6,085 bases of DNA from Gammaproteobacteria bacterium. GTDB taxonomy: Bacteria > Pseudomonadota > Gammaproteobacteria > Enterobacterales > Psychrobiaceae. The notes below the pieces were generated by a model. That model searched no databases. It saw nothing but the letters and a program-made list of their open reading frames with translations, and was not told where the DNA came from. The position numbers and the translations under genes were made by a program. This document shows positions 1 through 5,222 of the stretch, one piece after another; the first letter of the stretch is position 1, and every line of letters begins with the position of its first letter. The stretch covers positions 1 through 6,085 of the forward strand of contig JABSRS010000222.1 in NCBI GenBank assembly GCA_013214885.1. Reading direction: 5' to 3'.

Positions 1-220
1 AGGCATCGCCAACTTCAGCGTCTTCGGACTCATCTTCTTCCACCACTGCCGCGACTTCACCCTCGGCACTTTCGACTACTACAGGTTCATCAGACCCAGA
101 CAACATAAAAAATGCTCCGCCACCACCAGCGAGTAGTACCACTACCGCAATAATGATAATAATGAGTTTTTTCTTTGACCCACCTGCTTGCGGTTCACTT
201 TCTGCTGCATCATCAGCCAT
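1..220 (-). CDS. fliL: FliL, flagellar basal body-associated membrane protein (N-terminal 73 residues, 3' end cut by window)
   Basis: Only the first 73 codons are inside the window; the gene runs off the left edge. It reads MADDAAESEP at the start, followed by a short basic patch (S15-K18, SKKK) and one strongly hydrophobic segment at about residues 19-41 (LIIIIIAVVVLL, then AGGGGAFFML). This is a signal-anchor transmembrane helix with the N-terminus in the cytoplasm. After it comes an acidic, low-complexity linker (about residues 44-72, rich in E, D and V), expected to lead into the periplasmic FliL domain, which is not visible. FliL proteins surround or stabilise the MotAB/PomAB stator units near the rotor. 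The ATG at 220 is preceded by AAGGG about 10 bases upstream, an acceptable ribosome binding site. Identification rests on the single-TM architecture and its place directly after fliK, the usual order in Vibrio and Shewanella. The conserved domain itself cannot be checked here. Confidence 0.88.
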   Translation of the reverse strand, partial: MADDAAESEPQAGGSKKKLIIIIIAVVVLLAGGGGAFFMLSGSDEPVVVESAEGEVAAVVEEDESEDAEVGDA

Positions 221-336
221 AATGTCTATTCCCTTGCGCTATTAAACGATCAAATATTGGGTATAAAAACCCAATTTTAACTTAACTGGTGCTAAATCTA
301 ACATAAAAGCCAATTTGTTCCTATGAAGATGTCCGT
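221..336. other. Intergenic region fliK-fliL
   Basis: This 116-base AT-rich spacer separates the fliK stop codon from the fliL start. It holds the 256-275 hairpin and the fliL ribosome binding site (AAGGG, 231-235 on the minus strand). I looked for a sigma-54 pattern (GG-N10-GC) and a convincing sigma-70 or sigma-28 promoter reading toward fliL and saw none. The closest, AGGAACAAATTGGC, has the wrong GG-to-GC spacing (9 bases). fliL is therefore most likely transcribed as part of the fliK message. Confidence 0.6.
256..275. repeat. Perfect 7-bp inverted repeat (hairpin) between fliK and fliL
   Basis: ATTGGGT (256-262) and ACCCAAT (269-275) are exact reverse complements separated by 6 bases, so the transcript can form a 7-bp stem with a 6-base loop. 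In the direction of fliK-fliL transcription the stem is followed by ATTTGATCG, with no U-run, so it is not a convincing rho-independent terminator for the operon. On the plus strand it is followed by TTTT, but no plus-strand gene ends here. It could be an RNA processing or stability element that sets the FliK/FliL ratio, or a protein-binding palindrome. The function is unproven. Confidence 0.55.
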
Positions 337-2325
337 TTAAGCATAATAATCAATACCATCGGTTGATTGTTTAGTCAGTGTTAACACGATAGCTTCTTGA
401 TCCGTCGCTAATTGATCGATCGAGTCAGTTAGTGAGTCCTGAGATTCTGAAGATTGTTGATTTTGGCGCTGATCATTTTGCCTAACATCTGCCTCATTTA
501 AAGCAATACCCTGTTGCTCAAGCATTTCACGTAACTTGCCCATCGCATTTTCGAGCAATTCTTTGGCTTGAGGGTTTTGAACCACAAATTGAATATTCAT
601 TTGATCATTATGGATCTGTAACTTGATACTCATGCCCCCAAGCTCTTCAGGATCCAGCTGAATAACGGCCTGCTGAATGTTACCATTGGCCATCATGGTT
701 AAGCGCTCTTTGAGCATTTTTGCCGCGGGGGTTTCTTGATGTAATGGTAATCTCTGGGCTAATTGTGCCGCCTCTGCTTTTACTTGATTTTGAACTTGAG
801 CTTCTTTAACGCTGGTAATATCAGTACGTTCACTGGCCTGGCTCAGGGCCGAGCTACTGTCGCTGTCAGCTTGCTGCCTTGCTAATATCGAACGTTCTTG
901 AGATTGCTCATTATTAGCACTGACCCACCCCATTTGCCGGATCATTTTATCAAAATTATCTAACGGCTGCCCTTTTGGCTTAACATCAGCAGCCGCCAGT
1001 TTTTCTAAGGATTGTGGATCGTCGGGATCAACAGATTCAAGTGTCACTTTCTTTAGGTCATTGGTATCGCTAGAAACGCTAGCCATAGCGACTTGTTTAA
1101 CCATTTTATCAAAATTATCATTTGCTTTAACAGTTTGCGGCACATCATTGTCGTCGATCATTGACTCTCGAGCTTGAGCTTGAACTTGAGCAGAGCTTTT
1201 AGCATCGCTTACGATAGTCGATTGTGGATTGATCTTATCAATGCGGTCAATCGGTTGGTTTTGTTGCTTAACCTCAGTGTCGCCCGCGTTGTCATCCTCA
1301 ATATTAATTAATGCTACCAACTCTTTTTGATCTTTATTGGGCAATAGACTAATCAACTTTTTGACTTCTTGAGTTAGCTGTTCTTTATTTGCTACGGCAT
1401 TAATATCATCTGTTAGTAACAATTTTGGCTGATGCGATTGATTAATCAGCTGCTCAATCGGTTGCTGTACTCGCTGCTCAATCATTTTCTCAAAATTAAT
1501 TGTCTTAGGTGGTTGTTCAACTAACTGTTTAATTTTTTCTAGGCTAGCCACCATTGCCTGATTTGGTGGCTGTGTGGCAACCATTTGCTCAAGTTTTGAT
1601 AATAGCTCAGTAGTGGTAATGGCAGATTGCTGATTGATTGGTTGAGCAACAATGGTGCGGTCTTCTTCAGTGGCTTTTGCCTCAACTTTTGATACCACGT
1701 CAATCATTTGCTGTGGACTAAGGTGTGACAACTCCGCTAATTGGGCTAATTCTTGAGGGCTTGCATTCGCCACATACTCAATCAAGTCTAACTGCTGATC
1801 TGTTAATGGTGCTGTTGTTAATGCTGGTGCTACTGGCTGCTCACTTTCTTGACTAGTTGTTACTGGTGCTTGAGCAGTGGGTTGATCATTAATACTTGGC
1901 TTAAGTTCTGCCTCCCACTGTCTAATAATGGTAATAAATATTTTTTGTTCTTCGGGTGTCACCTTGGGTGCTTTATCGAGCGGTTCACCATTAACAATGC
2001 CTTTACGTAAGTCGACATCAGCTGTATTACTTTTACTATCACCTTGTTTAAGCTGCTCAATCAACTGTTCAACTAAATTGTCTAATTGCTCAGTGGTTAT
2101 CTCTTGATCATTAGCGTTAACATCAGCCTTGGTTTGGGCCAGAAACGATTTAACCTCGCCCCTAAACAGGTCGATAAATCGAATGTTATCTGCATCCCCA
2201 GTTGTGGTTAACTCATTTGACTGAATAAGATCAGTTGCCACATCGGCAAAACTTGCCGCGTTGCCATTAGAGAAATTAACACTAGAACCTAAGTTCATTA
2301 GCATATTGTTTAAGCTGTCACTCAT
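337..2325 (-). CDS. fliK: FliK, flagellar hook-length control protein
   Basis: FliK is exported through the flagellar type III apparatus, measures hook length, and switches export specificity by contacting FlhB. At 662 residues it is well over the about 405 residues of Salmonella FliK but fits the long FliK of polar flagella. The C-terminal FliK/Flg_hook domain lies at about residues 536-620. Its core reads VIQLDPEELGGMSIKLQI (554-571), followed by the LREMLEQQGIALNEADVRQ stretch. Residues 1-535 are low-complexity and probably mostly disordered or made of short helices, rich in Q, T, S, D and E; by hand count glutamine is about 12% of the protein. There is no cysteine, which suits an exported flagellar protein. 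An NF(D/E)KM(I/V)xQ motif occurs three times. The ATG at 2325 has GGGAG six bases upstream. The long gap before it carries a sigma-54-like promoter. The N-terminal part alone would be hard to identify; the C-terminal domain and the neighbours settle it. Confidence 0.95.
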   Translation of the reverse strand: MSDSLNNMLMNLGSSVNFSNGNAASFADVATDLIQSNELTTTGDADNIRFIDLFRGEVKSFLAQTKADVNANDQEITTEQLDNLVEQLIEQLKQGDSKSNTADVDLRKGIVNGEPLDKAPKVTPEEQKIFITIIRQWEAELKPSINDQPTAQAPVTTSQESEQPVAPALTTAPLTDQQLDLIEYVANASPQELAQLAELSHLSPQQMIDVVSKVEAKATEEDRTIVAQPINQQSAITTTELLSKLEQMVATQPPNQAMVASLEKIKQLVEQPPKTINFEKMIEQRVQQPIEQLINQSHQPKLLLTDDINAVANKEQLTQEVKKLISLLPNKDQKELVALINIEDDNAGDTEVKQQNQPIDRIDKINPQSTIVSDAKSSAQVQAQARESMIDDNDVPQTVKANDNFDKMVKQVAMASVSSDTNDLKKVTLESVDPDDPQSLEKLAAADVKPKGQPLDNFDKMIRQMGWVSANNEQSQERSILARQQADSDSSSALSQASERTDITSVKEAQVQNQVKAEAAQLAQRLPLHQETPAAKMLKERLTMMANGNIQQAVIQLDPEELGGMSIKLQIHNDQMNIQFVVQNPQAKELLENAMGKLREMLEQQGIALNEADVRQNDQRQNQQSSESQDSLTDSIDQLATDQEAIVLTLTKQSTDGIDYYA
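466..720 (-). other. FliK C-terminal specificity-switch domain
   Basis: Residues about 536-620 of FliK are the conserved part of the protein. The pattern LDPEELGGMSIKLQI followed by QFVVQNPQAKELLENAM and LREMLEQQGI matches the family hallmark LxPxxLGxVxIxL, then an amphipathic helix and a second LRxxLxxxGI helix. In characterised FliK proteins this globular domain interacts with the cytoplasmic domain of FlhB to stop hook-subunit export. About 42 hydrophilic residues (Q, S and D rich) follow it, ending in DGIDYYA. Confidence 0.88.
934..957 (-). repeat. FliK motif copy 3: NFDKMIRQ
   Basis: Residues 457-464 of FliK read NFDKMIRQ, preceded by D456 and followed by MGWVSANN. Copy 2 (1093-1116) shares DNFDKM and the xQ ending. 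The two are 53 residues apart and are also similar just after the motif (QVAMAS versus QMGWVS). At DNA level both encode the NFDKM core with the same codons. Confidence 0.7.
1093..1116 (-). repeat. FliK motif copy 2: NFDKMVKQ
   Basis: Residues 404-411 of FliK read NFDKMVKQ. It sits between acidic, serine-rich stretches predicted to be disordered, and is the best match to copy 3. Confidence 0.7.
1474..1497 (-). repeat. FliK motif copy 1: NFEKMIEQ
   Basis: Residues 277-284 of FliK read NFEKMIEQ, a more diverged copy with E for D. It lies 127 residues before copy 2, in a proline- and glutamine-rich context (QPPKTI before, RVQQPIEQ after). Confidence 0.6.
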
Positions 2326-2431
2326 TCAACGCTCCCAAGTATTATCAATAGTACAGGTGTCTTATACCAATCTGACAAAGCTGTTTCCCTTTAACCAACA
2401 TAACATTTAACGATATAACATCACCCAAGAC

Positions 2432-2446
2432 TGCCAGTTAGTGGCA
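2432..2446. promoter_or_regulatory. Inverted repeat TGCCA-N5-TGGCA in the fliK leader (possible activator site)
   Basis: The two 5-base arms are exact reverse complements around a 5-base spacer. Its centre lies about 35 bases downstream of the transcription start predicted from the sigma-54-like promoter. Activators of flagellar sigma-54 promoters of the FlrC/FleQ type can bind downstream of the start, so this is a reasonable candidate operator. Arms of 5 bp are short and could occur by chance. Confidence 0.3.
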
Positions 2447-2482
2447 ACCAACGTCAGTGACGATTGTCCATATTAAAGTTAA

Positions 2483-2500
2483 ATGCAATCAATATGCCTA
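2483..2500 (-). promoter_or_regulatory. Putative sigma-54 (RpoN) promoter for fliK
   Basis: On the minus strand the site reads AGGCATATTGATTGCAT. It has the invariant GG (2498-2497) and GC (2486-2485) separated by exactly 10 bases. It keeps GGCA of the -24 box and all of TTGCA of the -12 box from the consensus TGGCAC-N5-TTGCA; the first T and the final C of the -24 box differ. Transcription would start near 2473, giving a leader of about 148 bases before the fliK ATG. Late flagellar operons in Vibrio and Shewanella type polar systems are commonly RpoN-dependent, which supports the call. Confidence 0.62.
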
Positions 2501-2521
2501 CATCGAGAAAAGGATAATTTA

Positions 2522-2974
2522 TTAACGAGAAGCTTTCAGTTTTCGATAATGGGACATCATCGCGAACTCATCGGAGAGCTTTTGTTGTTGTTTTTCTTCT
2601 TTTTCGGCTATTTCTTGGCGTTGCTTATTAATCAGAAATTCGATCGAGTCAAGATATTGACGTGCTTGGCGCCATTGGGCTTGACGGGCATCTACCGCCA
2701 GCTGCGAGCGGGCAATAATGTCGGTTTGTTGTGATATTGAGCTGTCTATTTTAGCCAGGAACCCTTGCAACAGCATTAATTTATCAGCAGTAACTCCGAG
2801 TTTACCCGTGTCGATAATTTGCTGCATATAATCCAATTTATACTGAACCAACGACTCTTTTTGTTGTTCCAACTGGCGTATTTGTGATTGTGCGGCACTG
2901 AGTGTTTGCAACGCTTGTTGCTCTTTTTTCGACGCCAAGTCTTTTACTATATTTAACTGTTTCAAATCAGCCAT
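2522..2974 (-). CDS. fliJ: FliJ, flagellar export ATPase stalk / chaperone-escort protein
   Basis: This 150-residue, almost entirely helical protein matches FliJ in length (147 residues in Salmonella), position after fliI, and sequence style. It starts [20 protein letters not shown] and has long heptad-like stretches rich in Q, L, A, K and E, as expected for a two-helix antiparallel coiled coil. Polar residues dominate and there is no cysteine. The C-terminal part includes [17 protein letters not shown] and ends in a basic tail (HYRKLKASR). FliJ inserts into the centre of the FliI hexamer like the gamma subunit of F1-ATPase, links it to FlhA, and recycles export chaperones. I choose the ATG at 2974 because GGTGA lies 8 bases upstream, MADL resembles family N-termini, and the start overlaps the fliI stop by 8 bases (ATGGCTGA). 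In-frame GTG at 2986 and ATG at 2983 would add four or three residues and lack such a site. Confidence 0.9.
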   Translation of the reverse strand: MADLKQLNIVKDLASKKEQQALQTLSAAQSQIRQLEQQKESLVQYKLDYMQQIIDTGKLGVTADKLMLLQGFLAKIDSSISQQTDIIARSQLAVDARQAQWRQARQYLDSIEFLINKQRQEIAEKEEKQQQKLSDEFAMMSHYRKLKASR

Positions 2975-4313
2975 TGAGTGCATCACCGAGTTGAGTTAAT
3001 GCCAGTAAGGAGTCATCATAAAGGTGGGTCTCTTTCATAGTTTGTTGACAAAAAGCCTCGATAACTTCATGAAATTGGATCGCTTTATCGACGCGAGGAT
3101 CAGCCCCTTGAACATAGGCACCAATGGCAATTAAGTCTTTGTTTTGCTGATACAGTGAATAGTATTGCTTAACGACTCGCGCATAAGACAAATGCTGCTC
3201 GCTCACCACCATTGGCATCACACGGGAAATGGAAGCTTCAACATCTATCGCGGGATAATGTCCTGATTCGGCTAATTTTCTGGATAACACGATGTGACCA
3301 TCCAAAATAGCTCTCGAAGCATCGGCAATCGGATCTTGTAAATCATCACCTTCGGTTAATACGGTAAAGAATGCGGTAATCGAACCCTGCTCCTCACTGC
3401 CATTACCAGCACGTTCCACCAATTGTGGTAATTTTGCAAATACCGACGGTGGATACCCTTTAGTCGCAGGCGGCTCGCCAATAGCTAACGCAATTTCTCG
3501 CTGCGCTTGGGCAAAGCGGGTTAATGAGTCCATTAACAATAAAACGTCTAAGCCTTGATCACGAAAATATTCAGCAATAGAAATTGATGTTTCACAGGCT
3601 TTAAGCCGCATTAGCGGTGAAGTATCAGCGGGCGCAGCGACCACAACAGAACGTTTACGGCCCTCTTCACCAAGTATTTCTTCAATGAACTCTTTAACTT
3701 CTCGACCACGCTCACCCACCAAGCCAACCACGATGACATCAGCACTGGTGCCACGAGTCATCATTCCCAACAACACACTCTTACCAACACCTGAGCCAGC
3801 AAAAAGCCCCATTCGCTGGCCTTTGCCAACGGTTAGCATTGAATTAATGGCTCTAATACCGACATCAAGTGGCTGCGTTATTGGTCGGCGTGCCAAGGGA
3901 TTAATTGGCTTCCCCTTGCCCGATAAATGATGGTCGGTTTTTAATGGTCCCAATCCATCGAGTGGCTTACCAATTCCATCGACGACCCGCCCAAGCAACT
4001 CCATTCCCACCGGAAACCCTTTTTGATGTAACAGCGGTCTAACTTTAGCCCCTGGTAACACCCCGTGTAATTCTTCACTAGGCATCAAATAAAGGATATC
4101 GTCAGAGAACCCGACCACTTCAGCGTTGATTTCACCATTAAGCGTTTCAACACTGCATTGACTACCAACGGGGGCACGACAACCAACAGCCTCCATCGTT
4201 AAACCAACCACTCGCTTAAGCTTGCCAGTAGTCACCCCTTGAAATTGGTTTACATTATTATTGTAAGCCTTAATTCGTTGGCCCCAATTAGGGGGTTTCC
4301 GCTTAGTAGTCAT
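2967..4313 (-). CDS. fliI: FliI, flagellum-specific export ATPase
   Basis: FliI is the soluble hexameric ATPase at the base of the flagellar type III export gate, related to the F1 beta subunit. The protein is 448 residues, close to the 456 of Salmonella. The Walker A loop is AGSGVGKS (172-179) with K178; GERGREV (200-206) carries the presumed catalytic Glu E201; Walker B is VLLLMD (257-262); the ATPase alpha/beta signature [10 protein letters not shown] is at 354-363, followed by R364, the likely arginine finger. The N-terminal region (about 1-25) is basic and polar, as expected for the part that contacts FliH and membrane lipids. A beta-barrel domain occupies roughly residues 25-95 and a helical C-terminal domain roughly 370-448. 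All catalytic elements look intact. The gene starts 3 bases after the fliH stop without a clear ribosome binding site, so its translation is probably coupled to fliH. It overlaps fliJ by 8 bases. Confidence 0.97.
   Translation of the reverse strand: MTTKRKPPNWGQRIKAYNNNVNQFQGVTTGKLKRVVGLTMEAVGCRAPVGSQCSVETLNGEINAEVVGFSDDILYLMPSEELHGVLPGAKVRPLLHQKGFPVGMELLGRVVDGIGKPLDGLGPLKTDHHLSGKGKPINPLARRPITQPLDVGIRAINSMLTVGKGQRMGLFAGSGVGKSVLLGMMTRGTSADVIVVGLVGERGREVKEFIEEILGEEGRKRSVVVAAPADTSPLMRLKACETSISIAEYFRDQGLDVLLLMDSLTRFAQAQREIALAIGEPPATKGYPPSVFAKLPQLVERAGNGSEEQGSITAFFTVLTEGDDLQDPIADASRAILDGHIVLSRKLAESGHYPAIDVEASISRVMPMVVSEQHLSYARVVKQYYSLYQQNKDLIAIGAYVQGADPRVDKAIQFHEVIEAFCQQTMKETHLYDDSLLALTQLGDALNG
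2983..2987 (-). promoter_or_regulatory. fliJ ribosome binding site (decides the start)
   Basis: GGTGA, inside the last codons of fliI, stands 8 bases before the ATG at 2974. It also contains the first base of the alternative ATG at 2983, so that ATG cannot use it. The match to the anti-Shine-Dalgarno is partial, and coupling to fliI termination probably contributes. Confidence 0.45.
3777..3800 (-). other. FliI Walker A (P-loop) motif
   Basis: Residues 172-179, AGSGVGKS, fit the GxxxxGK(S/T) nucleotide-binding loop. K178 and S179 contact the phosphates and magnesium in this family. Confidence 0.93.
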
Positions 4314-4316
4314 CGG

Positions 4317-5195
4317 TTATTCACTGTCAACTTGGTGATCGTCTTGATTAGAAAATCCACTATCTTGAGGCGAACTGCTAGCACTTTCATTAGCATTTGG
4401 GTTCGGTTGGGAATAAAAGTCATCGAATACTTGAGTGATCCGCTGTTCTAAGTCAGAACTTACGCTACTCATCTTTGCTTCAAATTCACAACTGCCTTGA
4501 GTTAAGGTTAAATCAGGCTCTAATTCAACATGACGTTTTTCAAGCTCTTGTTCGCTCCAAAGTGCGGCAATAACCTCAATATCTTGTGGGTGTAAACTTA
4601 TTTTAATTTCACCCGTATGAGCAAGTAACTTAACGCCCTCGGTGACCGCTTGAATAATCGGCTGGGTACTTTGGGTTACTTCAGTATGGATAACTTTTTT
4701 AGCTACATTTAATGCCAGCTCAACCAGTGCATGTTCAGTTTCTTGTTCTTGGCTATCAAGTGGTGCTTGAAATTGAGCGATTAAACTCGATAAAACCGCT
4801 AATTGGTTCTCAATTTTCTCTTGCGCTTGGACTAAACCTTGCTCAAGCCCCTTAGTTTGACCTTGCTCAACGCCTTGCTCATAACCTTCGTCATGACCAT
4901 CTAAAATACCTTTTTCACGACCTTTGGTATAACCCTGCTCAAAGCCTTCATCATGGGCACTCTGACGAATATCCTCGAGAGCTTCAGCCGTGACAACAGG
5001 CAATTGCTCAGTCACCACTTCCGCAGAAACATCGGCAGCAACTTGGGATTTTTTGAGGCTGACGGCATCGCCTGATTTCATGCCAAAGGCATTGGTTGTT
5101 TCTGGATTAACAGGCTCAGAGACTTCAGGAGCATACCAGCGTTTTAATAACTCAAGCTGCTCTTCATTGGGCCGGTACATCCGTTCGTTCGCCAT
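4317..5195 (-). CDS. fliH: FliH, regulator (peripheral stalk) of the flagellar export ATPase
   Basis: FliH dimers bind FliI, restrain its ATPase activity, and anchor it to the C-ring through FliN and to the export gate. The protein has 292 residues, longer than the 235 of Salmonella. Its N-terminus (RPNEEQLELLKRWYAPEV, 8-25) has one Trp (W20), the type of residue that mediates FliN/FlhA binding. A linker rich in V, A and S follows. Residues 80-124 form an unbroken AxxxG-(GxxxG)-GxxxA ladder, a FliH hallmark. Residues about 130-260 form the helical and alpha/beta C-terminal domain that binds the FliI N-terminus, including ALVELALNVAKKVIHTEV and an EIKISLHPQDIEVIAAL segment resembling V/F-type stalk subunits. 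The last 30 or so residues are an acidic, serine- and asparagine-rich tail, probably disordered. The ATG at 5195 has AAAGGA with 7 bases between it and the start. The stop is 3 bases before fliI. Confidence 0.95.
   Translation of the reverse strand: MANERMYRPNEEQLELLKRWYAPEVSEPVNPETTNAFGMKSGDAVSLKKSQVAADVSAEVVTEQLPVVTAEALEDIRQSAHDEGFEQGYTKGREKGILDGHDEGYEQGVEQGQTKGLEQGLVQAQEKIENQLAVLSSLIAQFQAPLDSQEQETEHALVELALNVAKKVIHTEVTQSTQPIIQAVTEGVKLLAHTGEIKISLHPQDIEVIAALWSEQELEKRHVELEPDLTLTQGSCEFEAKMSSVSSDLEQRITQVFDDFYSQPNPNANESASSSPQDSGFSNQDDHQVDSE
4824..4958 (-). repeat. FliH GxxxG repeat helix (12-bp periodic coding repeat)
   Basis: Glycines stand at residues 84, 88, 92, 96, 100, 104, 108, 112, 116 and 120, with no break, capped by A80 at the start and A124 at the end. 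This gives nine overlapping GxxxG units. The x positions are dominated by E, Q, K, D, T, F and Y. EGYEQG and EGFEQG recur within the run. Such repeats let two FliH helices pack closely. The DNA shows a matching 12-base periodicity (TTGCTCAA, CTTGCTCA and similar words on the plus strand). Confidence 0.9.
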
Positions 5196-5201
5196 GGTTT
5201 T

Positions 5202-5208
5202 ATCCTTT
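5202..5208 (-). promoter_or_regulatory. fliH ribosome binding site
   Basis: AAAGGAT on the minus strand, with six bases between it and the ATG at 5195, is a near-consensus Shine-Dalgarno. It lies in the short fliG-fliH gap, where no promoter or terminator is visible. Confidence 0.7.
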
Positions 5209-5222
5209 AAATTTGGTTACGG

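Larger units (their letters stand above)
2326..2521. other. Intergenic region fliJ-fliK, putative promoter and 5' leader of fliK
   Basis: This 196-base gap is the only long break in an otherwise tightly packed gene run. Reading on the minus strand it contains a sigma-54-like promoter (2483-2500), an inverted repeat TGCCA-N5-TGGCA (2432-2446), and the fliK ribosome binding site GGGAG (2332-2336). No rho-independent terminator is visible after fliJ, so read-through from fliG-J into fliK remains likely. Tiny reading frames in the leader lack convincing ribosome binding sites. Confidence 0.7.

Noticed and set aside
256..278. Rho-independent terminator on the plus strand (hairpin followed by TTTT)
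   Set aside because: No plus-strand gene ends here, the stem has only three G-C pairs, and the T-run is short.
2361..2373. CTTATACCAATCT word in the fliK leader, similar to TTATACCAAT words I recall from intergenic DNA of Alteromonadales
   Set aside because: One short copy in the window and no paired arm; a genome-wide count would be needed before calling it a repeat family.
2366..2395. Sigma-28-like match (TTAAAG ... TCAGATTG) reading toward fliK
   Set aside because: Only about half of each box matches and the spacer is one base short; the sigma-54-like site in the same gap is much stronger.
2345..2401. Minus-strand 18-codon frame (MLVKGKQLCQIGIRHLYY) and a 5-codon frame near 2471 in the fliK leader, as possible leader peptides
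   Set aside because: Neither has a ribosome binding site, and the lengths are what chance would give.
2483..2734. Plus-strand open frame of 83 codons opposite fliJ and its downstream gap
   Set aside because: It is antisense to fliJ, and its hydrophobic [11 protein letters not shown] run is the reverse reading of fliJ's K/E/Q-rich helix codons. No ribosome binding site or independent support is visible.
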